Of a stretch of DNA of 64,000 nucleotides, positions 9,863 to 22,200 are shown piece by piece (the stretch's first letter is position 1; every line of letters starts with the position of its first letter). The DNA comes from Clavaria fumosa (lineage: Eukaryota; Basidiomycota; Agaricomycetes; Agaricales; Clavariaceae): the NCBI GenBank assembly GCA_951802425.1, contig OX637795.1, positions 3,452,501-3,516,500 on the forward strand, given 5' to 3'. The notes beneath the pieces are model-generated. The model was not told the DNA's origin. It saw nothing but the letters and a program-made list of their open reading frames with translations, and made no database searches. The position numbers were made by a program, and so were the translations under genes.

Positions 9863-12293
9863 TCACTTCCCGTCCGCGAGCGACAGCGCGTGCCGCACGC
9901 TGGGCGAGCCGCGTCGGAGCCACTCGGCGGGCGCGACGCGCTCCTCCTGCATGGGCGGCCCCGCCGCGAACACGAGGTCGTTCTCGGGCGAGAACGCCCA
10001 CACGGACAGGTCGGGCGCCGGCGTGCTGGTGATTGCGCGCAGCTCGTTGCCTGGGAGGGGAGATGGGAGTAGGAGAGGAGACGACGGGTCAGATGGGCAG
10101 GGAAGGTGGGGGAGAGAGGATGCTCACGGATGATGTTGTGTGTGAAGTGGTCCATGTTCTGCGCAAAGATGAAGAAAACATCAGAACGGGTGCATATTTG
10201 TACTTGTCGTTATTGCCCTCCTCACCAGATCGTTCTTATCGTAACCTTTTCATTGCGTATGTAAGTCATTGGTATAATTGGTCGAACATGAGTAAGCGAG
10301 CGAGACTCACCGAAAGGATCTGGGAGGGCGAATGGCGTTAAAAATCAGAACTATAGATGATACGCGGTACGCACTTTCAATTTCTTCACCAGCGATGAGG
10401 AACCCAAAGAAGACGAAAGCCTGGAAGCCGCAATGAAACATTACTACCACAACAAAACGGGAGAAGGGGGGAAATAAGGGCGCACCGCAATGAATGTGGC
10501 AGGGATTGTGAGCCACTTCAATGTGTTCCAGACTTGGAAGGGCTAGTCATGCTGTAAGTCGTCTTCGAAACGAGAGAGACAGGGAGGGGCGCACCAGAAG
10601 CAAATTGTAGACTATTGTGACGAGCCAAAGGTGGGTGGAGTATCTGTTCATGTGTGAAAAGCGGAGGAGGGGGTAAGGAGCCGTCCGCGCTCGACACTAG
10701 TTCTGAGAAACATTGGAGAGAAATTCACGCACGAGTAGGGGATAGGTGTCGTCAGGATCCGTTCTAAGCCAGTGACTGCGTCCACCAGTCCGTTGATGGT
10801 GAACATGAAGTTCGCTAAGACAAAGGGGTTAAGTCAGTGGAAATTGGGGGCAGGGGTATAGGACGCACTAGTAGTAGGCGGGTCTAGAACCTTCCGATTC
10901 TGCAACGACACGACGTACGAGCTCTAAAGAGAGACGGCCACCACCACATTAAGGGCTCAATCGAACCAATCGAACAATCGAACAATAGGACAAACGTACG
11001 AGGTATAATGATATCTCAAGCGGCAAGTTATGGGACACGCCTTCGCGCCGCGCCCGCAGGCGTGCCGCACGTCGCCCCTTGAGATTTTTGCCCTTTCGCA
11101 CCAAGATTTTCCCGAGAAGAGAGAACGGGAATAGATCGAAGATACACCACTGCGGTGGCATTCGGGCGGGCTGTAACCAAAGCTCGTCCCCTGTCATTCC
11201 TGCCTTGACAGAAGGCGGTGGGCCTCGTCGAACAGAGCTGCTGATGCTCGGTCTCGGTGCATGGCTACTGCTGAAGCGCGCGGTTTTACCGGTGGGTGAG
11301 CGGGGTGTGCTAGGAGTCTGCTGTACTTGGGTCTGTAGCGGAGACAACGCCGCCTTGTCTGAAGAGGTTGCGGGTACGGGTAATTGCTGCCCCACCTCTT
11401 CTTCCTTGATGTCTTCATTTATGTTCTCCTTCTCGTGCACATGCTTAGGGGCGCTGCCGCCACGCTCGCCCTGCGGGTCGTTCGACGCGAGGTCTGCGGC
11501 GGAAGGAATACCCGGCGGGAGCGCGTAGGACGGGAGGTGCTTTACGAGGAAGTAGAGGTCCGTGTAGTAGATGCCCTCTTCTCCGCGCAGGTAGTGCTTC
11601 GTTGCGACAGCGAATGCCTCGATCAGATTCACCACTGTCTTCTTCTCTATCAGTCCTCGCGAGCGACGCTCGTCCTCCGAGTTCAAGGGATCAACCTTGG
11701 TGCCTGGCGGGATCGGGACCATATCTGTGTTTTATTCTTCACTATAGTTCGTTTGGCTAGAAGAAGGAGGGGTTACCTGGAACGTGGAACCAGACCAGAC
11801 GGGCAAGGTTGCGACTATTGAGGATCTGCGGATATGCATTAGTCATGGCTGCGTCGAGTACATCCTAAGACGAAAAGGTCACGATTTGACTCCATAGCCT
11901 CCGGCCTTCGTTGTAGCGTTCGAAACTAGACGTCGTCCTGTACGAGATGATAAAACCTGGATTGGTGGGAGAATGTGAGAGAGGAAAAGAGGAGGGTGAT
12001 GGTGCGAAAGTCACCTAACACGGTACCAATGCTATATCACGAAGAGAGGAACGTATGAGCAGTCGAACAGAAGGAGAGCAGAAACTGAAAACGCACACGG
12101 TGAGGAGTGTTGGCTGAAAGGCAAGGTTTTTATAAACATGACTTGTGAGGTACGAGATGAGAGCGGCCCAGGCGGTGAAAAAGAGAAGGATGGGCCAGCA
12201 TTGGAAGACCGCGGTTGCGAGCAAATTCTCCAGGAGTGACGATGAGCGCTGGGGTGTGATAGCAGTAGCGGTTGCCACATGAATGGAGGTTTT
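9863..12293 (-). CDS. Bestrophin-like (RFP-TM/UPF0187) anion channel
   Basis: Fourteen exons join in frame to 532 codons plus stop: 12293-12097, 12031-12015, 11956-11883, 11825-11777, 11724-11000, 10923-10869, 10814-10733, 10643-10595, 10542-10486, 10420-10375, 10319-10311, 10245-10226, 10158-10128 and 10050-9863. The product has the family's signatures: TVIGTVLGFIISYRTTSSFERY, EGRRLWSQI, NLPLEISLYLSSY, LERILTTPIPYS, PFQVWNTLKWLTIPATF and NPFGYDKNDL ... HFTHNIIRNELRAITS. Such proteins form membrane chloride/anion channels of the bestrophin superfamily. Exon 11724-11000 carries an unusual insert of about 110 Ser/Pro/Glu-rich residues before NLPLEI. The first exon is not resolved: the frame is open to 12293 without ATG, so a short upstream exon must supply the start. 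It looks functional. Confidence 0.9.
10311..10319 (-). other. 9-base micro-exon of the bestrophin-like gene
   Basis: ATCCTTTCG, flanked by CCCAG and GTGAGT, supplies the residues N-P-F-G together with the bordering exons and is required for the conserved ENPFGYDKNDL motif. Skipping it would remove three residues without a frameshift. Confidence 0.8.
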
Positions 12294-13418
12294 CTGTTGT
12301 AGGTCAAGGGAGATGAGTGATGAGTATTACAAGGGTGAGTCGAGACGAAGAAACACGTACTGAACGGTTACTTGAGTTGAAAAGCATGCTAGTAGTATTG
12401 CTACTGAAGAACAGAGAAAGAGAAACAAACGATGGTTGCAGATAAAACGCGGCCAGTCAAGGAATGGAGCGGTGACAGGGCACGTGTTGACTGACCGACT
12501 GACTTGAGTTAGTTGAGACAGTCGGGGTTCGAATAAGCCCTGACCCCATTCCAAATTCGAATCGCCTTGCTCAGCGCTCATCATTGACACAGCCATATAC
12601 ACGAGTCTATCTGTCGCACAGCACTAATGTACCGTAGAAAAATACGACGTGCTGCACCGCTGCACACCACAGCTGCAAAAGCTCAATTCCGGTTCCAGTT
12701 CCGTTCCACAGTCAAGAGCCCGAAGCACCATCGTCAACGTCAAATTCGCTCGGGCGGGGTGGGAGTTATGCGAATGTACCTGTGCGACTCGGAAGTGGGT
12801 GATGTGCTCAGCCCGGGTGCTCAGCTAGGGGTAGTCAATGTTAGAGACTTTTGCGGCTCGTAGAGGAGATGGCCCGCCTCCCCGCACCGCTGAAGCGTTA
12901 GAGAGGAGTCAAGATGTACTGACGGATGTGTTGTAAGGTGTCCGATTCCAAATTGCGACACAGTGCAGTGGGTGGCGGGATGCGCGAAATGACGTTGTGG
13001 TGGAGAGGGTGGTGCATGATGTGTATGCCAAGGAAGAGTGGATCTATCCGCAGGACAAGTGCGTTGTCTACCATGGTAGTGAGAGAGACGGGGTTCGTGT
13101 TGACCGACGTTTGAAAAAACCGACCATCGCCACCACTACTGGAACGGAATGACAATCACGGCTGCAAAATTCAAATGGGTCAGCACGATAATTTATGGTA
13201 TCCCCCAGCTTCAGAGAGTGAACCGAATGAAGAAGAAAGCAGAAAGCTTCCCCAAAGGCCTTAAGACATGGAATCTAGGGATTGGGCGCTGGCGATGCAG
13301 TGTAACATCGGCGCAAGTTGCGTGTGCGAGTGACCGCTGAGCGTGAGAGGTTTCCACGTGGTTGCACCGCATTGTACATCACACGCTCGAGCCTTCTGCC
13401 TTCTGTTCTCAAACAGCC
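12294..13418. other. Intergenic region between bestrophin and NLR copy A
   Basis: From about 12515 onward this region is repeated upstream of NLR copy B (about 18342-19255). The reading frames within it are not conserved between the two copies (different frames stay open), so I see no gene. It must contain the first exon and promoter of the bestrophin-like gene and the NLR promoter. Confidence 0.5.
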
Positions 13419-16400
13419 ATGTCGAGCGGCTCCAGCGTTCTATCAAACACCACTCTCGTCCTCAATCTCCTGAAAGGCGTAGCAGATGCCATCCCAGAGC
13501 CTGCCAAGGGTCCGATCAAGGCCATCACCGGTGGTCTTACCGAACTAATCAAGCTGTATAAGGTGAGGGGCGGAGATTCCGACCTGACTGCCACTGATTG
13601 TCTGACTGGGATGCATCGTAGACCGTCAAGAAGAATAAGGAGGACTGTCGTGCTCTCATTGAACGCACAGCCACCATTTCTTTCGCAATCATTAACGGCT
13701 GCCGTGCAGCACCATCGTCTGTGACAAGTTCTCCTGCTTGCACCCTTATCCATAATGCAGAGCAACTCGAGCGGTGCGTCGTTGCTGATCTTGAAGCAAC
13801 CATCACTTTATTAAATCTCATTTGTCTCAGAACCCTCAACAATGTTGCAGATACGGTGTTGCAACTGCAAAACTTTGGTCACTTCCGCCGGATCGTACAA
13901 GCAGTTGAAGTGAAAGATCTCCTTCAAGCAAGGCATCAAGACTTAGATGCTGCTATGCTCTTATTTGGTGTGAGTGATGCTAGATCAGTTATTCACTATC
14001 CGTGTGGTCTATCTTACAGATGTTTGTACTGGCAGTTGCAGAGTGATATTTCACTTCGAATTGGGCTTGAAGAACTCGAGGGAGGGGTTGAAAGTCTTAG
14101 TATGTTCTAGCTTTTGTTTACAATGCCCATCACTCATCTATTCCTTTGTTAGCCCATCATACTGTTCTTAAAGAATTACCACATTTACCCTCTGCAGGGT
14201 GGGAAAAGGAGTCGTGCTGCCTGGATGGCACTAGAGCTGGCTTGCTAGATAGGATCATGGAGTGGGCAGGAAAGAGCTCATCTGTGACACCAAGAGTGTT
14301 CTGGTTCACCGGCCCTGCAGGTTCCGGAAAAACAACCATTGCGCACAGTGTTGCGGATAGATTAGAAAATGCGGGAATGTTTGGGGGAGCCTTTTTCTTC
14401 AAAAGGGATGAAGCAGAGCTTTCAAATGCTGACAAGGTGGTCAGCACCGTGGCATATGACCTAGCATGTCACAATTGGCTCTTCAGGATGGCTTTGGTGA
14501 AGGTCTTGAAAGCTGATTCTCGAATTCCCAAGTCACTTCATGCTCAGTTCAGGAAGCTGCTGGTTGAGCCATTCAAGGAGCAAGGATTTGCAAACCAAGT
14601 GTGCTTGGTGCTTGATGCTTTGGATGAGTGCACCTATCAATCAAGGGAACCTCTGCTTGCAGCCCTTGTTGCTCATCTGCCTCAGCTGCCTACAAGTGTG
14701 AAGCTATTTGTGACTAGCAGGTCTTCAGGACCACAATCTGACATCGATTATGTGTTCATCAAACAACTTGGTTCAATAACACATCATTTGGACTTGGATA
14801 GTGCATATAACAAGGAAGATATTCTCACCTATACTCAACATAGGCTGAAAAAAAATGCTGTCAGGCAAGAACTTGATGCAGGATGGCCTGGGTCTGCAAT
14901 GGTTCAGAAATTGGCTGACAGTGCAAGTGGATTATTTCTGTGGGTCCAGACAGCTTGCCAATTCATTGAGAGGAGCTATCATCCAGACAAATCTCTCCAG
15001 ATGTTTATCTCTGAAAGACCAGAGAAAGGAGAGAGCAAGTTAGAGACACTGTATGTGACTGCATTGAACTGTATTGCAGAGCAATACATAGGAGATGGAT
15101 TTGTGGAAGACACCAATAAAGTGTTGGGGGCTATTGCCACATTGAAGGATCCTCTTACAGTGGTTGCACTTGCAGAATTGATTGGAGAAGACACAAAAAT
15201 GGTCCAGAAAATAGTGAAAATGTTGGACTGTCTACTTGTGATACAAAGCAGAGGAGCTCCATTGGTCAGAGTGATTCATGCATCACTTGCAAGGTGGTTG
15301 ACAGCACCCACAAACCATACAGAGTGGGCAATTCCTTCAGAATCCATGCATAGGATGCTTGCAGAGAGGTCACTCAGTTTGATGGATAAATGTCTTCATA
15401 TGGATATGTTGGGGCTGCTGGATGGAGATCTTTACCAGCTTCATCGCCCTTTCTATGCTGATATTTGTGACAGGGAGGAGAAGATGAACTGCCACATTTC
15501 CTCACAACTTCAGTATGCTTGCAAATTCTGGGGTCCACATGTTCTTGAACTGAAAGCTGAGCAAGAGATATCTGGTTCAACTCTGATTGAGTGGGTGTCT
15601 AAAGTGATGCTATCAAAACCATTGGAATGGCTTGAAGTGCTTTCTTACATGCAGCAGCTCACACAGGCAGTAGATGCCTTGGAAGGTCTTGACAGATGGT
15701 TCCATGATCTACCTGAGACAATGAATGTGATGAGCAGACAGATGTATGACATAAAGAGGTTCATTCAGTTCTTTGCATCATGCATTTTGCTGAGCCCACT
15801 GCACATTTATACTTCAGCACTTATCTTCACACCAAAAGAGACCATGATATTTGAGCAGTACAAGGGATTCTTGAGTCAATTGCCAGTGAGACTTGTTAGG
15901 GGATGGCAGGATGGATGGCAACGAAATATAAGTAGGTGTTTAGGCACTGATCGGGTCAATTCAGTTGCCTTCTCACCTGATGGCACTATGATTGCATCTG
16001 GGTCTGATGATTCCACAATATGTATATGGGATGCAAAGACTGGTGTATCAATAGGTCAGCCACTCAGAGGGCACACTAGACCAGTCAAACTAGTCAATTC
16101 AGTTGTCTTCTCACCTGATGGCACTCTGATTGCATCTGGGTCTAGGGATTCCCCAATGTGCATATGGGATGCAAGGACTGGTGTATCAATAGGTCTGCCA
16201 GTCACATGGAGTGTGGACAATTCAGTTGTCTTCTCACCTGATGGCACTCTGATTGCATCTGAGCTTAGGGATTCTACAGTGTGTATATGGGATGCAAGGA
16301 CTGGTGCAGCAATCACAACCCTTTCTTGCCTTAGATTCACCTCTCTTCCTCCTTTGAATTGGATCATCCAACCATTCCCATTCCTTGAAAAGTTTTCCAA

Positions 16401-16802
16401 TGGTACTTCCTGGATCTCTGCACTGATTCACAATGAAGCTTCATATCCTATACTTTCAATTCCCCCTTTTGAGTCTGGGATTCCTGTTCACTTGGATTGT
16501 CACCACATCAAACACTCCTCCTTTGTTTGTGCACTTATCAGTTCATCTGGTGATTTTGTTGTCATTGACTTATCCCTTGTAGCTCTGAGTCCCTGAGCAG
16601 CTTCTCTGTATCAGCTTGAACTGCACTCATGAGGAAAACCTATTCCTATCAATGTTTATGTAGTGCCTTGTGATCTTGAATATGCATTAGTCCAGAATGT
16701 AGTCACTATTCCAACAATCAATCCTCCTCTGGCTGTGAAAACTTTTTCAATTACAGCCACTTGACAAATATAATTTAGATGCATCCAGTGAGCAAGTCCA
16801 AT
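12515..16802. repeat. Segmental duplication, unit A
   Basis: This segment is repeated at about 18342-24102 in the same orientation, covering NLR promoter, all exons, introns and roughly 200 bases downstream. Sequence identity is high, including introns. The main length difference is the WD40-coding array. Confidence 0.85.
13419..16596 (+). CDS. NLR copy A: MLKL-like N-terminus, NACHT, 3 WD40 repeats
   Basis: Exons 13419-13562, 13622-13773, 13831-13969, about 14036-14099 and 14153-16596 give 980 residues. The first about 165 residues are helical and resemble the MLKL-like/HeLo-like four-helix domain of fungal NLRs (IPEPAKGPIKAITGGL ... KKNKEDCRALIERTATIS). The NACHT domain follows with Walker A GPAGSGKTT, Walker B CLVLDALDEC and the sensor-like LFVTSRS. 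A long helical linker leads to only three WD40 repeats (15945-16310), then a 90-residue C-terminal tail identical to that of copy B. The first repeat has lost the His of its GHT motif and the third is degenerate, so a full propeller seems impossible. The exon-4 acceptor is the least certain splice site. Role by family: cytosolic sensor of non-self or damage triggering cell death. Confidence 0.82.
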
Positions 16803-16961
16803 GGTTAAGACCTGATACTCTTGCTTCACCCAAAGGGTGGTGTAGAGGAGATAAGGCAAAGGTGGAGCCAGAGTGGAGCAGAGTCTGGTCAGAGTCCAGA
16901 GTGGAGTTTCATGGAGAATGCCTCCTCTACACACAGAAGGCTGGAGGATTGAAAGGATGGG
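16603..16961. other. 3' flank of NLR copy A
   Basis: It matches the 3' flank of copy B up to about 16802 and is then unrelated. Direct GAGTGGAG repeats at 16864-16905 are the only other structure. No gene is supported. Confidence 0.4.
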
Positions 16962-17152
16962 ACGCTCGTCCTCCGAGTTCGAGGGATCAACCTTGGTGCC
17001 TGGCGGGATCGGGACCATATCTGTGTTTTATTCTTCACTATAGTTCGTTTGGCTAGAAGAAGGAGGGGTTACCTGGAACGTGGAACCAGACCAGACGGGC
17101 AAGGTTGCGACTGTTGAGGATCTGCGGATATGCATTAGTCAGAGCTGTGTCG
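16962..17152 (-). pseudogene. Bestrophin-like gene fragment (exon 5 and start of exon 6)
   Basis: This segment is nearly identical to 11667-11857 of the intact bestrophin-like gene, in the same orientation. It includes the last codons of exon 5, the intron and the first 20 or so codons of exon 6 (VPIPPGTKVDPSNSEDER). Homology ends sharply at both sides. It cannot make a channel. It most likely marks the left edge of the duplication that created the two NLR genes. Confidence 0.9.
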
Positions 17153-17707
17153 AGGACATTGGTATTCTCTCATCTTTTCCTCAACTGTGTGTGCTGCGGC
17201 TTGCCAGTCGATCAAGCGGATTTTATCCTCATCTCGCCTGTCAAGAGCCTTGGCGGTGAGGCCACCTTGGCTGTTGATCTGGGATTCTTCCTCACCACGC
17301 ACTGCTCTGAGGTGAGCGGCATGCAAGAATGCGGTATAGGGTACATATTTGAAAGCTCACAGGGCATCATCCACTCACGGTGGGATCACTGCATTAACCG
17401 AGTTCATGAGTTAAGGGATCACTATTATGGAGGGATCTGGTATCACCACCACCTGGCTGGCCAGGGGTAGTGTACGCATCAAATGACAGAGGTCAATTCC
17501 TTCTCTGGTGTCATCGCCACGCCACCACAGGTAGGAAGTTCTCTCAATCTCGCCACTATGAACCCTCCCCATCGTGCTGCATGCCACCAGCAGAGGCTAC
17601 GCATTGTTGCATGTGACGCCTCCATCCCTCATCACGCAGGGAGAGCCCACAGCATTCTGGGACATCGGTCATGTCCGCCAACCATGCATTGTGTTGGGCA
17701 ATGCACC
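17153..17707. other. Unassigned region between NLR copies
   Basis: This stretch has no counterpart beside NLR copy A. It contains a few short direct repeats (AAGGGATCACT near 17411, GGTATCACCACC). No convincing gene was found. Confidence 0.3.
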
Positions 17708-18148
17708 CTAGTCGCTTAAGGAGGTATCAATGTGCTCACCAATGCTCAGGGGATCCGCCATGAATCCTGGCACGATATCCGGGAGTGCCGCTCCTTTCTC
17801 GTCACCTTTCTGGGTGGCCGCTGCTTCCCGCACACGGGTGAGTAGGTCCGCATTGAGGAAGAGGGCCGAAACCGCATCCGGGTCCTGGTTGGTGTTTTGC
17901 AGTCGGCCACGCTCGGCCTCGTACTGTGCTATTGTTGCCTTTAAGGCTGCTATTTCTGCCGCCAGATCCGGCATTGCGTTTTCCTCAGATTCGCTCGCCG
18001 GTGTCGTTGGACCGTTCGTGGTCGTGGGTCCATCGCCGTCCGGGACGGTTGGATTAGCTTCGGGGTTATTGGTGTCCGCTCCATCCCCTGGCTGGGCACC
18101 TGGGTCAACATTTGGGCCCAGGGACAATCTGTGCAATAAGTGGGTCAT
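17708..18148 (-). CDS. Hypothetical coiled-coil protein (possible retroelement gag start)
   Basis: An ATG at 18148 opens 146 codons. An acidic Pro/Thr/Asn-rich region is followed by a coiled-coil-like stretch (AEIAALKATIAQYEAERGRL) and DLLTRVREAAATQKG. The pattern of disordered acidic start, short coil and then a conserved block resembles N-termini of basidiomycete LTR-retroelement Gag proteins, but no zinc knuckle or pol is present. It lies in the stretch that interrupts the duplicated NLR units, so it may belong to an insertion. Function is unknown. Confidence 0.4.
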   Translation of the reverse strand: MTHLLHRLSLGPNVDPGAQPGDGADTNNPEANPTVPDGDGPTTTNGPTTPASESEENAMPDLAAEIAALKATIAQYEAERGRLQNTNQDPDAVSALFLNADLLTRVREAAATQKGDEKGAALPDIVPGFMADPLSIGEHIDTSLSD

Positions 18149-19255
18149 TCAGATAAACCAACGAGTGTTGTGAGTTCTCTTAATAAAATGAGCGAGTAGC
18201 TTGAAAAACGAGCATATGTGGTGTGGATAGAGCACTATTAGTGTAAACAAATGTAAACTATGTGCGTGTTGCTCGGTTGGACGCCTGGTACCGCTGGACC
18301 TGCGGTTTCATCGGTACCTTGGTTTATGAGTATATGAGTAGTTGAGACAGTCAGGGTTCGAATTCACATTCAAATATCAAATCGCCTTGACACAGCCATA
18401 TCCACGAGTCTGTCTGTTCTGTCACACAGCACTAATGTACCCTAGAAAAATACGACGTGCTACTTGAGTGCCGCACCGCTGCACACCACAGCTGCGAGAG
18501 CTCAGCTCCGGTTCCAGTTCCGTTCCACAGTCAAGAGCCCGAGGCACCATCGTCAACGTCAAATTCGCTCGGGCGGGGCGGGAGTCATGCGCGTGTCCCT
18601 GTGCGACTCGGAAGTGGTGATGTGCTCAGCCCGGGTGCTCAGCTAGGGGTACTCAATGTTAGAGACTTTTGCAGCTCGTAGAGGAGATGCCCCGCCTCCC
18701 CGCACCGCCGAAGCGTGAGAGAGGAGTCAAGATGTAGTCGGGTTCGAAGGTGTTACTGGCGGACGTGTTACAAGGTGCCCGACTCCAAGTTGCGACACAG
18801 TGAAGTGGGTGGCGGGATGTGCGAAATGACGTTGTGGTGGAGAGGGTGGTGCATGATGTGTATGCCAAGGAAGAGTGGATCTATCCGCAGGGGCAAGTGG
18901 GTTGTCTACCATGGTAGTGAGAGAGACAGGGTTCGTGTTGACAGACGTTTGAAAAAAACGACCATCGCCGCCGCCACTGGAACGGAATGACAATCACGGC
19001 TGCAAAATTCAAATGGGTCAGCACGATAATCCCCAGCTTCAGAGAGTGAACCGAATGAAGAAGAAAGCAGAAAGCTTCCCCAAAGGCTTTAAGACACGGA
19101 ATCTGGGGATTGGCGCTGGCGATGCGAGTGACTAGTGACCGCTGACGCAGTGTCACATAAGCGTGAGTGACTGCGGAGCGTGAGAGGTTTCCACGTGTTT
19201 GCACCCCATTGTGCATCACACGCTCGAGCCTTCTGCCTTCTGTTCTCAAACAGCC

Positions 19256-22200
19256 ATGTCGAGCGGCTCCAGCGTTCTATCAAACACGACTCTCGTCCTC
19301 AATCTCCTGAAAGGCGCAGCAGATGCCATTCCAGAGCCTGCCAAGGGTCCAATCAAGGCCATCACTGGTGGTCTTACCGAACTAATCAAGCTGTATATGG
19401 TGAGGGGCGGAGATTCCGACCTGACTGCCACTGATTGTCTGACTGGGATGCATCGTAGACCGTCAAGAAGAATAAGGAGGACTGTCGTGCTCTCATTGAA
19501 CGCACAGCCACCATTTCTTTCGCAATCATTAACGGCTGCCGTGCAGCACCATCGTCTGTGACAAGTTCTCCTGCTTGCACCCTTATCCATAATGCAGAGC
19601 AACTTGAGCGGTGCGTCGTTGCTGATCTTGAAGCAACCATCATTTTACTAAATCTCATTTATTTCAGAACCCTCAACAATGTTGCAGATACGGTGTTGCA
19701 ACTGCAAAACTTTGGTCGCTTCCGCCGTATCGTGCAAGCAGTTGAAGTGAAAGATCTCCTTCAAGCAAGGCATCAAGACTTAGATGCTGCTATGCTCTTA
19801 TTTGGTGTGAGTGATGCTAGATCAGTTATTCTCTGTCTGTGTGGTCTATCTTACAGATGTTTGTACTGGCAGTTGCAGAGTGATATTTCACTTCGGATTG
19901 GGCTTGAAGAACTCGAGGGTGGAGTTGAAAGTCTCAGTATGTTCTAGCTTTTGTTTACAATGCCCATCACTCATCTACTCCTTTGTTAGCCCATCATACT
20001 GTTCTTAAAGAATTACCACATGTACTCTCTGCAGGCTGGGAAAAGGAGTCGTGCTGCCTGGATGGCACTAGAGCTGGCTTGCTAGATAGGATCATGGAGT
20101 GGGCAGGAAAGAGCTCATCTGTGACACCAAGAGTGTTCTGGTTCACCGGCCCTGCAGGTTCTGGAAAAACAACCATTGCGCACAGTGTTGCAGATAGATT
20201 GCAAAGTGCGGGGATGTTTGGGGGTGCCTTTTTCTTCAAAAGGGATAAGGTTGAGCTTTCAAATGCTGACAAGGTCATCAGCACTTTGGCATATGACCTA
20301 GCATGTCATAATTGGCTCTTCAGGATTGCTTTAGTGAAGGTCATGAAGACTGATCCCAGCATTCCTATGTCACTTTATGCTCAATTCGCAAAGTTGTTGG
20401 TTGAGCCATTCAAGGAGCAAGGGTCTATAAACCAAGTGTGTTTGGTGCTTGATGCTTTGGATGAGTGCACCTATGAATCAAGAAAGCCTCTGCTTGCAGC
20501 CATTTATAACCATCTGCCAGAGCTCCCTGCATGTGTGAAGCTATTTGTGACCAGTCGGTCTGCTGGTCCACAATCTGACATTGATTATATGTTCATGGAG
20601 AAGCTTGGTTCAATTACCCATCATTTGGACCTAGATGCTACATACAATCAACAGGATATTCTCTTCTTTACTCAGCAAAGATTGAAAGAAATTGGTCCCA
20701 AGAAAAGGCTGGATGCAGAATGGCCTGGGCCTGCAGTGGTTAAAAGATTGGCTGAAAGTGCAAGTGGATTGTTTTTGTGGGTCCAGACAGCTTGCCAATT
20801 CATTGAAGGGAGCTATCATCCAGACAAATCTCTCCAGATGTTTATCTCTGAAAAATCAGAGAAAGGGGAGAGCAAGTTAGAGACACTGTATGTGACTGCA
20901 TTGAACTGTATTGCAGAGCAATACATAGGAGATGGATTTGTGGAAGACTGCAATAAAGTGTTGGGGGCTATTGCCACATTGAAGGATCCTCTTACAGTGG
21001 TTGCACTTGCAGAATTGATTGGAGAAGACACAGAAATGGTCCAGAACATGGTGAAAATGTTGGACTGTCTACTTGTGATACAAAGCAAAGGAGCTCCATT
21101 GGTCAGAGTGATTCATGCATCACTTGCAAGGTGGTTGACAGTACCCACAAACCATACAAAGTGGGCAATTCCTCAAGAATCCATGAATAGGATGCTTGCA
21201 GAGAGGTCACTCAGTTTGATGGATAAATATCTTCACATGGATATGTTGGGGCTGTTGGATGGAAATCTTTACCAGCTCCATCGCCCTTTCTATGTTGATA
21301 TTTGTGACAGGGAGGAGAAGATGAACTGCCACATTTCCTCACAACTTCAGTATGCTTGCCAATTCTGGGGTCCACATGTTCTTGAACTGAAAGCTGAGCA
21401 AGATATATCTGGTTCAAGTCTGATTGAATGGGTGTCTAAAGTGATGCTATCAAAACCATTGGAGTGGATTGAAGTGCTTTCCTACATGCAGCAGCTCACA
21501 CAAGCAGTAGATGCCTTGGAAGGTCTTGACAGATGGTTCCATGATCTACCTGAGACAATGAATGTGATGAGCAGACAGATGTATGACATAAAGAGGTTCA
21601 TTCAGTCCTTTGCATCATGCATTTTGCTGAGCCCACTGCACATTTATACTTCAGCACTTATCTTCACACCAAAAGAGACCATGATATTTGAGCAGTACAA
21701 GGGATTCTTGAGTCAATTGCCAGTGAAACTTGTGAAGGGATGGCAGGATGGATGGCAACGAAATATAAGTAGGTGTTTAGGGCACACTGATTGGGTCAAT
21801 TCAGTTGTCTTCTCACCTGATGGCACTATGATTGCATCTGGGTCTAGAGATTCCACAGTGTGTATATGGGATGCAAAGACTGGTGTATTAATAGGTCAGC
21901 CACTCAGAGGGCACACTGGAACAGTCATTTCAGTTGTCTTCTCACCTGATGGCACTTTGATTGCATCTGGGTCTGGGGATTCCACAGTGTGTATATGGGA
22001 TGCAAGGACTGGTGCATCAATAGGTCAGCCACTCAGAGGGCACACTAGAACAGTCTATTCACTTGTCTTCTCTCCTGATGGCACTATGATTGCATCTGGG
22101 TCTGATGATTCCACAGTGTGCATATGGGATGCAAGGACTCATGCATCAATAGGTCAGCCACTCAGAGGGCACACCGATTGTGTCAATTCAGTTGTGTTCT

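Noticed and set aside
12627..12863. Small plus-strand frame upstream of NLR copy A (and counterpart at 18457-18681)
   Set aside because: The duplicated copies keep different frames because of indels, so it is not under coding constraint.
18346..18375. GGGTTCGAATTC as a tRNA T-arm (also 12525 and 24528)
   Set aside because: No matching acceptor, D or anticodon arms could be placed around it.
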